This document shows positions 52,837 to 61,618 of a DNA stretch of 64,000 nucleotides, piece by piece. How positions within the stretch are numbered: position 1 is the first letter of the stretch; the number at the start of each line of letters is the position of its first letter. Both the position numbers and the translations under genes were made by a program. The notes beneath the pieces were generated by a model that saw nothing but the letters and a program-made list of their open reading frames with translations, ran no database searches and was not told the DNA's origin. Origin of the DNA: Arthrobacter pullicola (GTDB lineage Bacteria > Actinomycetota > Actinomycetes > Actinomycetales > Micrococcaceae); the NCBI RefSeq assembly GCF_014836875.1, contig NZ_JACSQC010000002.1:450834-514833 (forward strand). Direction: 5' to 3'.

Positions 52837-53595
52837 GTGACTCTTACGGATTCCGCACCCCTCCCGCCGCGCCGGAGCTACGACCTGCTGCTGGAGAACA
52901 TCGAAGCAGGCCTTCGGTCCGGCGAAATCAAGCTGGGCGACCAGCTCCCCGGCGAACGCACCCTGGCGGAAACCTACGGCATCTCCCGCGCGTCCGTCCG
53001 CGAGGGCATCCGGATCCTGGACGCCATGGGGGTCCTGCGTTCCTCCTCCGGGTCCGGCCCGAAGTCCGGCGCCATCATTGTCTCCGAACCCTCCGCCGGA
53101 TTGTCCTCGGCCCTGCGCCTGCATATGGCAAGCAACCGGCTCCCGGTGGCGGACATCGTGCAGACCCGCGTGCTGCTGGAAACCTGGGCTGCCGAAGCTG
53201 CCGCGCAGGCACCGCGCACCGAGGCAACGGCGGCTGCCCTGGACCGGGCCCGCGGCTTGCTGGAAGCCATGGACCGCCCTGACCTGGAGCGGGATGCCTT
53301 CCACACCCTTGATGCCCAGTTCCACGTGGAGCTCAGCTCACTGGCCGGCAATGCCGTCATCGAAACCATGATGGCCTCGCTCAGCGGTGCCATCCGCGGC
53401 TACGTCAAGGAGGCCATGGATAACTTCGAAGACTGGCCTGGCATCCTTGCTGTGCTGCGGGAGCAGCACCACGGGATTTACGACGCCGTTGCGGCTGCGA
53501 ATGGCCCCCTGGCCGCCCGGCTGCTCCGCGGCCACATCGAATGGTTCTACGCCCAGATCCCGGCGCACCAGCCAGCGCAGGCTCCGGCGGAGTAA
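52837..53595 (+). CDS. FadR-subfamily GntR regulator of lactate genes (LldR/LutR-like)
   Basis: A 252-residue regulator with the GntR winged HTH (IEAGLRSGEIKLGDQLPGERTLAETYGISRASVREGIRIL in segments) and the FCD ligand domain (RVLLETWAAEAAAQ, FHTLDAQFHVELSSLAGNAVIE, LREQHHGIYDAVAAAN) with metal-binding Asp/His residues. It lies directly after lldP, and GntR/FadR sites of the matching type precede lutA, lldP and dld, so it is the probable lactate-responsive repressor. GTG 52837 follows AAGGA. Its final codons lie in a duplicated 25-bp unit. Confidence 0.9.
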   Translation: MTLTDSAPLPPRRSYDLLLENIEAGLRSGEIKLGDQLPGERTLAETYGISRASVREGIRILDAMGVLRSSSGSGPKSGAIIVSEPSAGLSSALRLHMASNRLPVADIVQTRVLLETWAAEAAAQAPRTEATAAALDRARGLLEAMDRPDLERDAFHTLDAQFHVELSSLAGNAVIETMMASLSGAIRGYVKEAMDNFEDWPGILAVLREQHHGIYDAVAAANGPLAARLLRGHIEWFYAQIPAHQPAQAPAE

Positions 53596-53630
53596 TCCAA
53601 CGCGGGCTCCGGCGGAGTAATCCAACGCGG
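53581..53630 (+). repeat. Perfect 25-bp tandem duplication over the regulator stop
   Basis: GCTCCGGCGGAGTAATCC plus CAACGCGG occurs twice, at 53581-53605 and 53606-53630. The stop codon TAA of the regulator lies in the first copy, so the second copy is a non-coding echo of the gene's last codons. Confidence 0.95.
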
Positions 53631-53742
53631 CGCAGGCGCCCGGGAAGCGCACCTGGTTCTGGCCCGCCTCGAGGGCACTCCCCCCGGCAACTAGGGGGAA
53701 AACCCCATAGCAACGGTCTTGAGCCGGGAGAATGATGGAACC

Positions 53743-55203
53743 ATGACACCCACCCACGCTTCCGATCCCGGCGCCACGCCCGGCCTGTCTGCGGCAGACG
53801 CCCCTCCGGTGCCGGACGCCCGGCACACCCCGCACCCGCGGCACCCCCGGCACATCCCGCATTCCGAACGGGCCCCGCACTCCCAGCGTCCGCAACCCCG
53901 TCCCGCGGAAGGACGCCGTCCGGCGTTTTTCCGCAGCAGCACCTGGCGGGCGTTCGGCTATCACTGGCTCAGCCTGCTGCTGGCTCCCTTCGCCCTGGCC
54001 TACGCCGTGAGCACGGTGTCACTGGGTGCTTCCTTCCTGGTCACCTTCGTGGGCCTGATCATCCCGGCGGCGATGGTGGCTGCAGCCCGGTACTGGGGAA
54101 CCATCAACCGGTCCCTCGCGGCTGCGCTGCTCGGCCGCCCGATCGACGCTCCCCCGCCGTTCACCACCCGGCCGGGGTTCTTCGGTTTTCTCCGTTCCGG
54201 CCTCAGTGACACGGCCGGTTGGCGCGCGCTGGCCCACATGGGCGTCAGCTTCGTCACCTCAGTGACGGCCGCCTGCCTGAGCATCAGTTTCCTGGTCACC
54301 GGGCTGGGCTGCATGACCCACTGGTTCTGGTCCCGGTGGCTGCCCCCGCAGCAGGCGGCCGACGGGACCTGGCACCGTGGCAGTCAGATCCTCCCGGGTG
54401 TCTTCGCTGACAGTTTCTGGTGGCAAGCTGCCTACTTCGCGGTGGGCGTTCTCTTCACCTTCCTGCTCTGGCCAGCGATCAACAACGGTATGGCCCGCCT
54501 CCAGGCATCGCTCGCCGCGGGCCTGCTGGGTCCTACCGCCGGCCAGTACCGCGTCCGGGATCTGGAAGCCAGCCGGAGCAGCTCCGTGAAGACCGCTGAC
54601 GCCCGGCTGGCCCGGATTGAACGGGACCTGCATGACGGGACCCAGGCCCAGCTGGTGGCAATCGCGATGAAGCTCGGCGACGCCAGGGACCGGGCGGCCG
54701 GCACCGAAGTTTCCCCGGAACTGCAGCATCTCCTGGACAGTGCCCACGGCACGGCCAAGGAAGCCTTGGAAGACCTGCGCGGCCTCGCCCGCGGCATCCG
54801 TCCGGCCGTGCTCAACGACGGCTTGGACACCGCACTGGAATCGCTGGCTGCCACGGCACCCCTGCCCGTGGACCTGTCCTACCGGCTGCCGGTCCGTCCC
54901 GCACCGGCGGTGGAAGCAATCGCCTATTACTGCGCGGCCGAGCTGGTGACCAACGCCGTCAAGCATTCCCGCGGCACACGCGTCAGTATCCTGGTGGTCG
55001 AGGAGGGAGCTGACATGGTGCTCAGCGTCAAGGACGACGGCACCGGCGGCGCAGCAGGTGGAGGACGTGTTGGCACAGGAACCGGGGCCGGAACTGGCTT
55101 GGCAGGCCTGGCGGAACGGGTCCGGACGGTGGACGGCACCATGCGGATTTCCTCACCGGCCGGCGGGCCCACCGTGGTGACGGTCTTCCTGCCGCTTTCC
55201 TGA
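53743..55203 (+). CDS. NarL-type sensor histidine kinase
   Basis: A 486-residue kinase. The first 65 residues are His/Pro/Arg-rich and disordered. Four to five membrane helices follow (HWLSLLLAPFALAYAV, LGASFLVTFVGLIIPAAMV, and others) in a 'putative sensor' (DUF/PF13796-like) region. The dimerisation box IERDLHDGTQAQLVAIAM has the phosphoacceptor His near residue 298, and the ATPase part has ELVTNAVKHSRG, DDGTGG and GTGLAGLAERV. It pairs with the response regulator 65 bp downstream. ATG 53743 is chosen over a TTG frame from 53719. Confidence 0.93.
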   Translation: MTPTHASDPGATPGLSAADAPPVPDARHTPHPRHPRHIPHSERAPHSQRPQPRPAEGRRPAFFRSSTWRAFGYHWLSLLLAPFALAYAVSTVSLGASFLVTFVGLIIPAAMVAAARYWGTINRSLAAALLGRPIDAPPPFTTRPGFFGFLRSGLSDTAGWRALAHMGVSFVTSVTAACLSISFLVTGLGCMTHWFWSRWLPPQQAADGTWHRGSQILPGVFADSFWWQAAYFAVGVLFTFLLWPAINNGMARLQASLAAGLLGPTAGQYRVRDLEASRSSSVKTADARLARIERDLHDGTQAQLVAIAMKLGDARDRAAGTEVSPELQHLLDSAHGTAKEALEDLRGLARGIRPAVLNDGLDTALESLAATAPLPVDLSYRLPVRPAPAVEAIAYYCAAELVTNAVKHSRGTRVSILVVEEGADMVLSVKDDGTGGAAGGGRVGTGTGAGTGLAGLAERVRTVDGTMRISSPAGGPTVVTVFLPLS

Positions 55204-55268
55204 GCTGTTCCCTGAGCTGTTCCCGGGCCGGTTTCGAAAGTGCAGCCCCGGTAAGGCAAGCTGCTGGG

Positions 55269-55958
55269 ATGAAGATTGTCATCGCAGAAGACTCCGCCCT
55301 GCTCCGCGCCGGGCTGGTCGAGCTGCTGAATGGCCGCGGGCACCAGGTGCTCGCGGCCGCCGGCGACGCCGAGGAACTGTTCCTGGCGCTGGAAACTGCG
55401 GAGCCCGACGTCGTCATCCTGGACAACCGGATGCCGCCCACCCATACCCACGAGGGGATCCGCGCCGCCCTGAAGCTGCGCCAAACCAGGCCGGAGATCG
55501 GCGTCCTGCTGCTCTCCCAGTACGTGGAAACCCGCTACGCTGCGCAGCTTTTTGCCGGGCAGCCCAGCGGAACCGGGTACCTGCTCAAGGACCGGGTGGC
55601 GGACGTCGCCGATTTCCTCCGCGCCCTGGAACGCATCCGCGGCGGCGAGACCGTCCTGGACCCGGAGGTGGTGCGGCAGCTGATGGGCGCCGGACGCCAG
55701 GCAGGGCTGGTTTCCTTGACCCCGCGTGAGCGGGAGGTTCTGGAGCTGATGGCCCAGGGACGGACAAATGCCGGCATCTGTGCTGAACTGTTCCTCTCCG
55801 CCGGAGCAGTGGAGAAGAACATCACCTCAATATTCGGCAAGCTGAACCTCCATCCAGCGGCCGGGGACCACCGGCGGGTCCTGGCCGTGCTGCAGTATCT
55901 GCAGGCCCCGCACCCTGTGTGGCCTGACCATTTCACGGAAGGCGGGCTCCGGGCCTAG
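55269..55958 (+). CDS. NarL/LuxR-family response regulator
   Basis: A 229-residue response regulator: acidic pocket Glu7-Asp8, phosphoacceptor Asp52 in VVILDNRMPP, and a C-terminal LuxR HTH (LTPREREVLELMAQGRTNAGICAELFLSAGAVEKNI, split). It is the partner of the sensor kinase upstream. The dld gene starts 48 bp after its stop and the dld operator lies within its last codons, so this pair might respond to envelope or nutrient signals next to the lactate genes, without direct evidence for a shared function. Confidence 0.95.
   Translation: MKIVIAEDSALLRAGLVELLNGRGHQVLAAAGDAEELFLALETAEPDVVILDNRMPPTHTHEGIRAALKLRQTRPEIGVLLLSQYVETRYAAQLFAGQPSGTGYLLKDRVADVADFLRALERIRGGETVLDPEVVRQLMGAGRQAGLVSLTPREREVLELMAQGRTNAGICAELFLSAGAVEKNITSIFGKLNLHPAAGDHRRVLAVLQYLQAPHPVWPDHFTEGGLRA
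55920..55930 (+). promoter_or_regulatory. LldR-type operator ahead of D-lactate dehydrogenase
   Basis: TGGCCTGACCA at 55920-55930, identical to the first of the two sites at lldP. It lies inside the last codons of the response regulator and 76 bp before the dehydrogenase start. This links dld to the lut/lldP regulon. Confidence 0.7.
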
Positions 55959-56005
55959 ATTTGATCCGGGGCCCAAGCCCCGTCGATGTCTCGGATCAGG
56001 ATCGT

Positions 56006-58822
56006 ATGTCAGTCACAGCAGAGTCTTCCGCCCCAGCAATCAGTGCCCTCGGCAGCGAGGGAATCAGCACCAGGGAAATCGACCGCCGTAAAATGGCGCA
56101 CGATGCCTCCCACTACCTGCTGATCCCGCAGGCCGTGGCCACACCCACCAACACCGCAGAGGTGGCTGACCTGCTGCGCCGCAGCCGGGAGCTCGGCATC
56201 CCCGCCACATTCCGGTCCGGCGGAACGTCCCTCTCCGGCCAGGCCCTGAGTGACAGCCTGCTCATCGACACCCGGCACCATTTCCGGGACATCGAGGTGC
56301 TCGACGGCGGCGCCCGGGTACGCGTGGCCCCCGGCGCCACGGTGCGCTCGGTCAATTCCAGGCTCGCCGCCTTCGGCCGCAAACTCGGTCCGGATCCGGC
56401 CAGCGAAATTGCCTGCACGATCGGCGGAGTGGTCGCCAACAACTCCTCCGGCATGGCCTGCGGCACCGAGTTCAACACCTACCGGACGCTGGAGTCCATG
56501 GTGCTGGTCCTGGCCGGCGGAACCGTGCTGGACACCGCGGCCCCGGACGCCGAGCAGCGGCTGCGCACCCTGGAACCGGAGCTCTTCGACGGTCTGCTGC
56601 GGCTCAGGGGCCGGATCGTTGCCAACCCGCACTCCGTCACGACGATTAACCGGCTGTTCTCCATGAAAAACACCATGGGCTACGGACTGAACTCCTTCCT
56701 GGACTTCGAGAGTCCGGTAGACATCCTGGCCCATCTGATGGTCGGCAGCGAAGGCACCCTCGGATTCGTGGCTGAAGCAACGTTCCGCACCGTCCCCGCA
56801 CTGCCGAAGGTCGCCACCGGCCTGATGTTCTTCGACACGCTCGACGCCGCGGCCACCGCCCTGCCTGAGCTGACCGCCACCGGCCTGGCCACGATCGAGC
56901 TGATGGACGCCACCTCCCTGCGGGTGGCGCAGCTTGCCGCCGATGCTCCCCCGGAACTGCGGAACCTGGACGTCCAGGCCCACGCAGCACTGCTGGTGGA
57001 ACACCAGGCCGCAACGGCGGAGGAACTGGCAGCCAAGCGTGAGGCCTCCCACCCGCTTTTCAGCTCCCTGCACCTGGCGGCTCCGTTTGCCATGACGTCC
57101 AAGTCCGCGGACCGGGCCTCGATGTGGCACCTGCGCAAGGGGCTCTACACCACGGTCGCCGGAGCCCGCCCGTCCGGCACCAACGCCCTGTTGGAAGACA
57201 TCGTTGTCCCCGTCCCGTCGCTTGCCCGCACCTGCAGCGAACTGGCCAGGCTCTTCACCGAGCACCATTACCGGGACTCGGTCATCTTCGGGCATGCCAA
57301 GGACGGCAACGTCCACTTCATGCTCAATGAAAACTTCTCCGACCCGGCTGAGCTGGCCCGCTATGAGGCGTTCACCGAGGAAATGGTGGACCTGGTCCTG
57401 GCCGAAGGCGGCTCCCTCAAGGCCGAACACGGCACCGGACGCATTATGGCGCCCTACGTCCGCCGCCAGTACGGCGACGAACTCTACGGGATCATGTGCG
57501 AGGTCAAGGCGCTGATCGATCCGCCGAACCTGCTCAATCCCGGCGTCCTCATCAACGACGATCCCCGGGCCTATATCGAGAACCTGAAGGTCGCGCCCAC
57601 CGTCGAGGAGGAAGTGGACCGCTGCGTCGAATGCGGCTACTGCGAGCCGGTTTGTCCCAGCAAGGACCTGACCACCACACCGCGCCAGCGTATTGTGCTG
57701 CGCCGGGAGATCGCGGATGCCGAGGCCCGCGGGGACACGGCCCTGGCTGCGGAGCTGCGCAAGGACTACGACTACGACGGCGTGCAGACCTGCGCCGCCG
57801 ACGGCATGTGCGTCACGGCGTGCCCGGTTTTGATCAACACCGGGGACCTGGTCCGCCGGCTGCGCGCCGAAAATGCCAACCCGGTGGCCGGCGCCGGCTG
57901 GAAAACCGCCGCCGGGCACTGGGGAACAGTGACCGCCCTGGGCGGCAAGGCCCTGAGCCTGGCCAAGGCCGTGCCGGCGCCGCTGCCCAAGCTGGCTACC
58001 GCCGTCGGGCGTGCTGTGCTGGGGGCGGACAATGTCCAGTCCTATGAGACCGTGCTGCCGGCCGGTGGTACCCGCCGCGCCCCGCGGGAGGACCCGGATC
58101 CGGTAGCAGTGTTCTTCCCGGCGTGCATCGGCACCATGTTCGGTCCCGCCGAGGGCGGCGAAGGAGCCAGCACCGCGTTCCTGGAACTCTGCGAGCGTGC
58201 CGGCGTCGGCGTCCGGGTGCCGAACGGGATCGGCGACCTGTGCTGCGGCACGCCCTGGAAGTCCAAGGGATTCACCGCCGGCTACGAGGCCATGACGGAG
58301 AAGGTGCTCGCGAACCTGTGGGTGGCCAGCGGCGGCGGGGAGCTGCCGGTGGTCTGCGACGCGGCCTCCTGCACCGAAGGGCTGGAAACGATGAAGCGGC
58401 TGGCCGGATCGAGTCCGGTCTACCCCGGGCTGCGGTTCGTCGATTCGGTGGATTTTGTCAGCGAAACTGTGCTCCCCAGGCTGGAGGTCACGGCGAAGAT
58501 GGGCTCCCTGGCACTTCATCCAACCTGTTCCTCGACCCAGCTCGGCGCCAATGACGCCCTGCACCGGATCGCCTCGGCCGTCAGCGCCGAGGTCTTCGTG
58601 CCGCCGAGCTGGGGCTGCTGTGCCTTTGCCGGCGACCGGGGCCTGCTGCATCCTGAGCTCACCGCTTCCGCCACGGACCGGCAGTCAGCTGAGATCAACG
58701 CCCGCACGTTCGACGGCTACGCGTCCGTGAACCGCACGTGCGAAATTGGCATGAGCAAAGCCACCGGGCAGTCCTACCGGCACATCCTGGAGTACCTGGC
58801 CGAAGCCACGCGGCAGCCGTAA
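56006..58822 (+). CDS. dld: FAD/iron-sulfur D-lactate dehydrogenase (Dld/GlcD-CCG fusion)
   Basis: A 938-residue fused flavoprotein. Residues about 35-215 form the FAD-binding p-cresol-hydroxylase fold (PATFRSGGTSLSGQALSDSLL, split, and CTIGGVVANNSSGMACG), then a GlcD C-terminal domain, then ferredoxin-type motifs CVECGYCEPVCP (about 540) and CAADGMCVTACP (about 600), and a C-terminal CCG region with DLCCGTPWKSKG, HPTCSSTQLG and CCAFAGDRGLLHPEL. This is the fused type of membrane-associated D-lactate dehydrogenase feeding electrons to quinones. ATG 56006 follows AGGA. The upstream operator suggests induction by lactate. Confidence 0.92.
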   Translation: MSVTAESSAPAISALGSEGISTREIDRRKMAHDASHYLLIPQAVATPTNTAEVADLLRRSRELGIPATFRSGGTSLSGQALSDSLLIDTRHHFRDIEVLDGGARVRVAPGATVRSVNSRLAAFGRKLGPDPASEIACTIGGVVANNSSGMACGTEFNTYRTLESMVLVLAGGTVLDTAAPDAEQRLRTLEPELFDGLLRLRGRIVANPHSVTTINRLFSMKNTMGYGLNSFLDFESPVDILAHLMVGSEGTLGFVAEATFRTVPALPKVATGLMFFDTLDAAATALPELTATGLATIELMDATSLRVAQLAADAPPELRNLDVQAHAALLVEHQAATAEELAAKREASHPLFSSLHLAAPFAMTSKSADRASMWHLRKGLYTTVAGARPSGTNALLEDIVVPVPSLARTCSELARLFTEHHYRDSVIFGHAKDGNVHFMLNENFSDPAELARYEAFTEEMVDLVLAEGGSLKAEHGTGRIMAPYVRRQYGDELYGIMCEVKALIDPPNLLNPGVLINDDPRAYIENLKVAPTVEEEVDRCVECGYCEPVCPSKDLTTTPRQRIVLRREIADAEARGDTALAAELRKDYDYDGVQTCAADGMCVTACPVLINTGDLVRRLRAENANPVAGAGWKTAAGHWGTVTALGGKALSLAKAVPAPLPKLATAVGRAVLGADNVQSYETVLPAGGTRRAPREDPDPVAVFFPACIGTMFGPAEGGEGASTAFLELCERAGVGVRVPNGIGDLCCGTPWKSKGFTAGYEAMTEKVLANLWVASGGGELPVVCDAASCTEGLETMKRLAGSSPVYPGLRFVDSVDFVSETVLPRLEVTAKMGSLALHPTCSSTQLGANDALHRIASAVSAEVFVPPSWGCCAFAGDRGLLHPELTASATDRQSAEINARTFDGYASVNRTCEIGMSKATGQSYRHILEYLAEATRQP

Positions 58823-58937
58823 CCTGACGTGCCTGATCCGGGCACTGAAGCACCCTCAGGCTAGCGTGGGATTAGCGGCTGGCCATCGTCTGCTGACAGG
58901 CCGGGCCGCCAGGATGGCTGTGGGAGAGGACTCGGGC

Positions 58938-60095
58938 ATGCGGAACAGCAGTACCGTCCCAGTGGATGAATCGTTGAGGCTTCAATGGGATGAACTGCTG
59001 GATTCCGTCTGGCAGCGGCGGACAGAACTGGCAACCGAGCATTTTCACCGGTTCCAGGGAGGAACCTTCGCCAGCGCCCACCGCGTTGAGTCCGGCGAGA
59101 TCCTGGCCTTTACGCGTGAAGCATTCGAAATGCTGGTTCTCCAGCTCAGGCGCCAAGCGCTGCCGGAGCATCTGGCCAAGATCCCGCGGAACCTGGGAAT
59201 GCGCCGGGCCCGCCAGAATGTTGACCTGGATGAGCTCCTGCAGGCGGTCCGGCTGAACTTCAGCGTTCTGTGGGACGCGCTTCGCGAGTCCGCCGACGAC
59301 GGCTACCTGCGCACCCTGGTGCATCATCTCAGCGACGTCAACGCCACCGTCGAACGGTACGTTCTGGACGTCCAGTTTGCGTATCTGCAGGAACGGTCGA
59401 GGATGAGCCATTCCAGCCGGCTCAAGACAACGCACAGTGTGTCGCGCCTGTTCACGGGAGACCTGGGCCAGCCCGGCGCACTGCCGGAGATTGCAGCGGC
59501 CCTGGGTGTTCCCCAGGACGCAGTCTTCGAGCTGGTGGCCGCGGTGGGCGAGAGAATCCCGGCCCTGCGCAATTTCCTCGAAGAGCGGCGCGAAGACGAG
59601 ATCTATTTTGACTACGAATCCGGCGGAATTCTCCTGGCATTCCGCCGGCAATTCGCCGACGGCAATCCACACGATTTTCCCGGGCTTCAGGGTGGATATC
59701 TGGGACATGTCCAGGGGCTGGCGGAAGTTCCCCGCGCCTTGAACGCCGTGGCGCTGCTGGCGCGGGCGGCGGAGGCGCAAGCCGGGCTGCTGGACCTGGA
59801 CCGCGGGTGGCCGCTGCTGGCCTCCGCCTACCTTGACGCCAACATCCCCGATTTCCGCGCCCGGATACTGGGCGGGCTTCGCACCCTGCCCCCGAATGAG
59901 CGGGACCGGATGATGGAAACCGTTCACGCCTATCTGGAGACGGGCTCCCTCAAGGCGTCCGCGGACCGTCTGTACTGTCACCGCAACACTGTGATCAACC
60001 GGCTGGCAGGGTTCAAAGCCGCCACCGGCTATGACGTCCGGGTGCCGCAGGAAGCGGCTTTGGTCCTCGTGGCCGCCGGCCGTTCAGCGTCCTGA
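58938..60095 (+). CDS. PucR/CdaR-like helix-turn-helix regulator
   Basis: A 385-residue regulator with a C-terminal PucR-type HTH (HAYLETGSLKASADRLYCHRNTVINRLAGF, over two helices) preceded by a central GGDEF-remnant region. The N-terminal 200 residues contain RRARQNVDLDELLQAVRLNFSVLWDALRE (in pieces), as in regulators that neighbour alcohol or aldehyde dehydrogenases. The next gene, 200 bp away on the same strand, is an alcohol dehydrogenase, its probable target. ATG 58938 follows GAGAGGA; an earlier ATG at 58914 is possible. Confidence 0.88.
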   Translation: MRNSSTVPVDESLRLQWDELLDSVWQRRTELATEHFHRFQGGTFASAHRVESGEILAFTREAFEMLVLQLRRQALPEHLAKIPRNLGMRRARQNVDLDELLQAVRLNFSVLWDALRESADDGYLRTLVHHLSDVNATVERYVLDVQFAYLQERSRMSHSSRLKTTHSVSRLFTGDLGQPGALPEIAAALGVPQDAVFELVAAVGERIPALRNFLEERREDEIYFDYESGGILLAFRRQFADGNPHDFPGLQGGYLGHVQGLAEVPRALNAVALLARAAEAQAGLLDLDRGWPLLASAYLDANIPDFRARILGGLRTLPPNERDRMMETVHAYLETGSLKASADRLYCHRNTVINRLAGFKAATGYDVRVPQEAALVLVAAGRSAS

Positions 60096-60294
60096 CCGGC
60101 GCGCTGGAAACTAAGCCTGATACCGGCGGCTGCCCTCCCCCGTTTTCCCGGCTCGAAGAATGTGCAAAAGCCCATTCCTGGACGCTCTTTCCGCTGGGAT
60201 TTGTCCATTGAAGAGGATGTTTGGCTATCCGTAACGTTTAGTGCACCCTGCAGCAGGTTCCGTGCAGGGAGACTTTACGGAAGGAAACATTTTC

Positions 60295-61422
60295 ATGACA
60301 GACATCCGGACTGAATCGACATCAGTCACCTCACGCTCACTGCTTTTTGACGGGGTGGACACCAAGCCCTACGTGAAGGAACTCTCCGTCCGCGCCCCCG
60401 GTGCCGGCGAGGTGCTGGTGAAGATGACCGCTACGGGTGTGTGCCACTCCGACCTGCATGTCATCAACGGAGATTGGCCCTACCCGTACCGGCTGATGCT
60501 CGGACATGAGGGTGCCGGCGTCGTCGAGTCCGTCGGAGCGGGTGTCAACGACCTCGTGCCCGGGGACCAGGTTGTGCTCTCCTGGTTTGCGCCCTGCATG
60601 AACTGCCCGTCCTGCCACGAAGGACAATCCTGGCTGTGCCAGGGCAGCGGCGCTTTCGTCGACGGTCTTCCGGACGGCACCACGCCGCTGACTGCCGACG
60701 ACGGCAAAGAGGTGCGTCCATATCTGGGCGTTGGTGCGTTCTCCGAGTACACCCTCGTGCCCCGCCCGGCAGCGGTCAGGATTCCCAATGACGTGCCGCC
60801 GGAAGTCGCTGCGCTCATCGGGTGTTCGATCGCCACGGGTGTGGGCGCCGTCGCGAACACGGCGGATGTCCGGGCCGGGCAGACCGCGGTGGTTGTTGGG
60901 TGCGGCGGAGTGGGCCAGGCGGTGATCATGGGACTGAAGCTTGTTGGCGCCCGGCAGATCATCGCCGTCGACCTCTCCGATGACCGTCTGGAGATTGCCC
61001 GCAGCTTCGGCGCCACCGACGTCCTGAAGGGCGACGATCCGGACCTGGCGAAGAAGATCAAGGAACTCACCGGCGGCGGCACCGACTTCGCCTTTGACGC
61101 CATCGGGTTGACCAGCACTTCCGCGGCTCTGACCGGCTACCTCAAGCAGGGCGGTGCCGCCGTCTATGTCGGCATGCCGCCGCGTGATGCTGAAGCCACC
61201 ATCCGGCCCTGGGAAATCATCGTGACCGGGCAAAGGATCCTTGGCTGCAACTACGGCTCCACCCGGCCCGCAGTCGACTTCCCCAAGATCGCCGAACTCT
61301 ACCGGGCCGGTCTGCTGCCGCTGGACGGGATGGTCGGCGAGCGCGTCGGCCTGGACGCCGCCGCAGAGGCAATTGAGGATCTCAAGTCCTCCATCGGGCG
61401 CCGCAAGATCGTCGTGTACTAA
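60295..61422 (+). CDS. Zinc-dependent alcohol dehydrogenase (class III-like)
   Basis: A 375-residue MDR enzyme with both zinc sites: catalytic Cys-His in GVCHSDLH and GHEGAGVVESVG, and structural Cys residues in APCMNCPSCHEGQSWLCQG. The Rossmann motif is VVGCGGVGQAVI. It resembles the actinobacterial AdhD/aryl-alcohol and NDMA-dependent branch. ATG 60295 follows GGAAGGAAA. The upstream 200 bp contain AT-rich stretches (e.g. around 60160-60240) suitable for control by the PucR-like regulator; no strong operator was found. Substrate unknown. Confidence 0.92.
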   Translation: MTDIRTESTSVTSRSLLFDGVDTKPYVKELSVRAPGAGEVLVKMTATGVCHSDLHVINGDWPYPYRLMLGHEGAGVVESVGAGVNDLVPGDQVVLSWFAPCMNCPSCHEGQSWLCQGSGAFVDGLPDGTTPLTADDGKEVRPYLGVGAFSEYTLVPRPAAVRIPNDVPPEVAALIGCSIATGVGAVANTADVRAGQTAVVVGCGGVGQAVIMGLKLVGARQIIAVDLSDDRLEIARSFGATDVLKGDDPDLAKKIKELTGGGTDFAFDAIGLTSTSAALTGYLKQGGAAVYVGMPPRDAEATIRPWEIIVTGQRILGCNYGSTRPAVDFPKIAELYRAGLLPLDGMVGERVGLDAAAEAIEDLKSSIGRRKIVVY

Positions 61423-61582
61423 ACCGCTCCCCCATCCGAACCCGGGGGCACGGCTGCTGAACTACCACGAATGACGGCGTACGTCCCCGGTTCCGGGGGC
61501 GTACGCCGCTGTGTCCTCCAGGCACACGGCTGCCGGAGCGTCCGGGCTCCCGGCCGGCTTGAGGTCCCAGTCAATAATTTCC

Positions 61583-61618
61583 TTGCTTTCTTACTTTCTT
61601 CACCGTATAAAGTAAGAA
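61583..61618 (+). promoter_or_regulatory. Leaderless promoter with ROK operator
   Basis: TTGCTT (61583-61588), a 17-base spacer and TATAAA (61606-61611) form a strong promoter whose start point, about 7 bases further, coincides with the ATG at 61618. The palindrome CTTACTTT-N11-AAAGTAAG (61590-61597/61609-61616) overlaps the spacer and -10 box, a typical autoregulatory site for ROK repressors (TTACTTT/AAAGTAA). Confidence 0.8.

Noticed and set aside
56009-58651. An 880-codon open frame antisense to dld
   Set aside because: The sense frame contains all domains of a D-lactate dehydrogenase; the antisense product is Gly/Gln/His-rich without any family motif.
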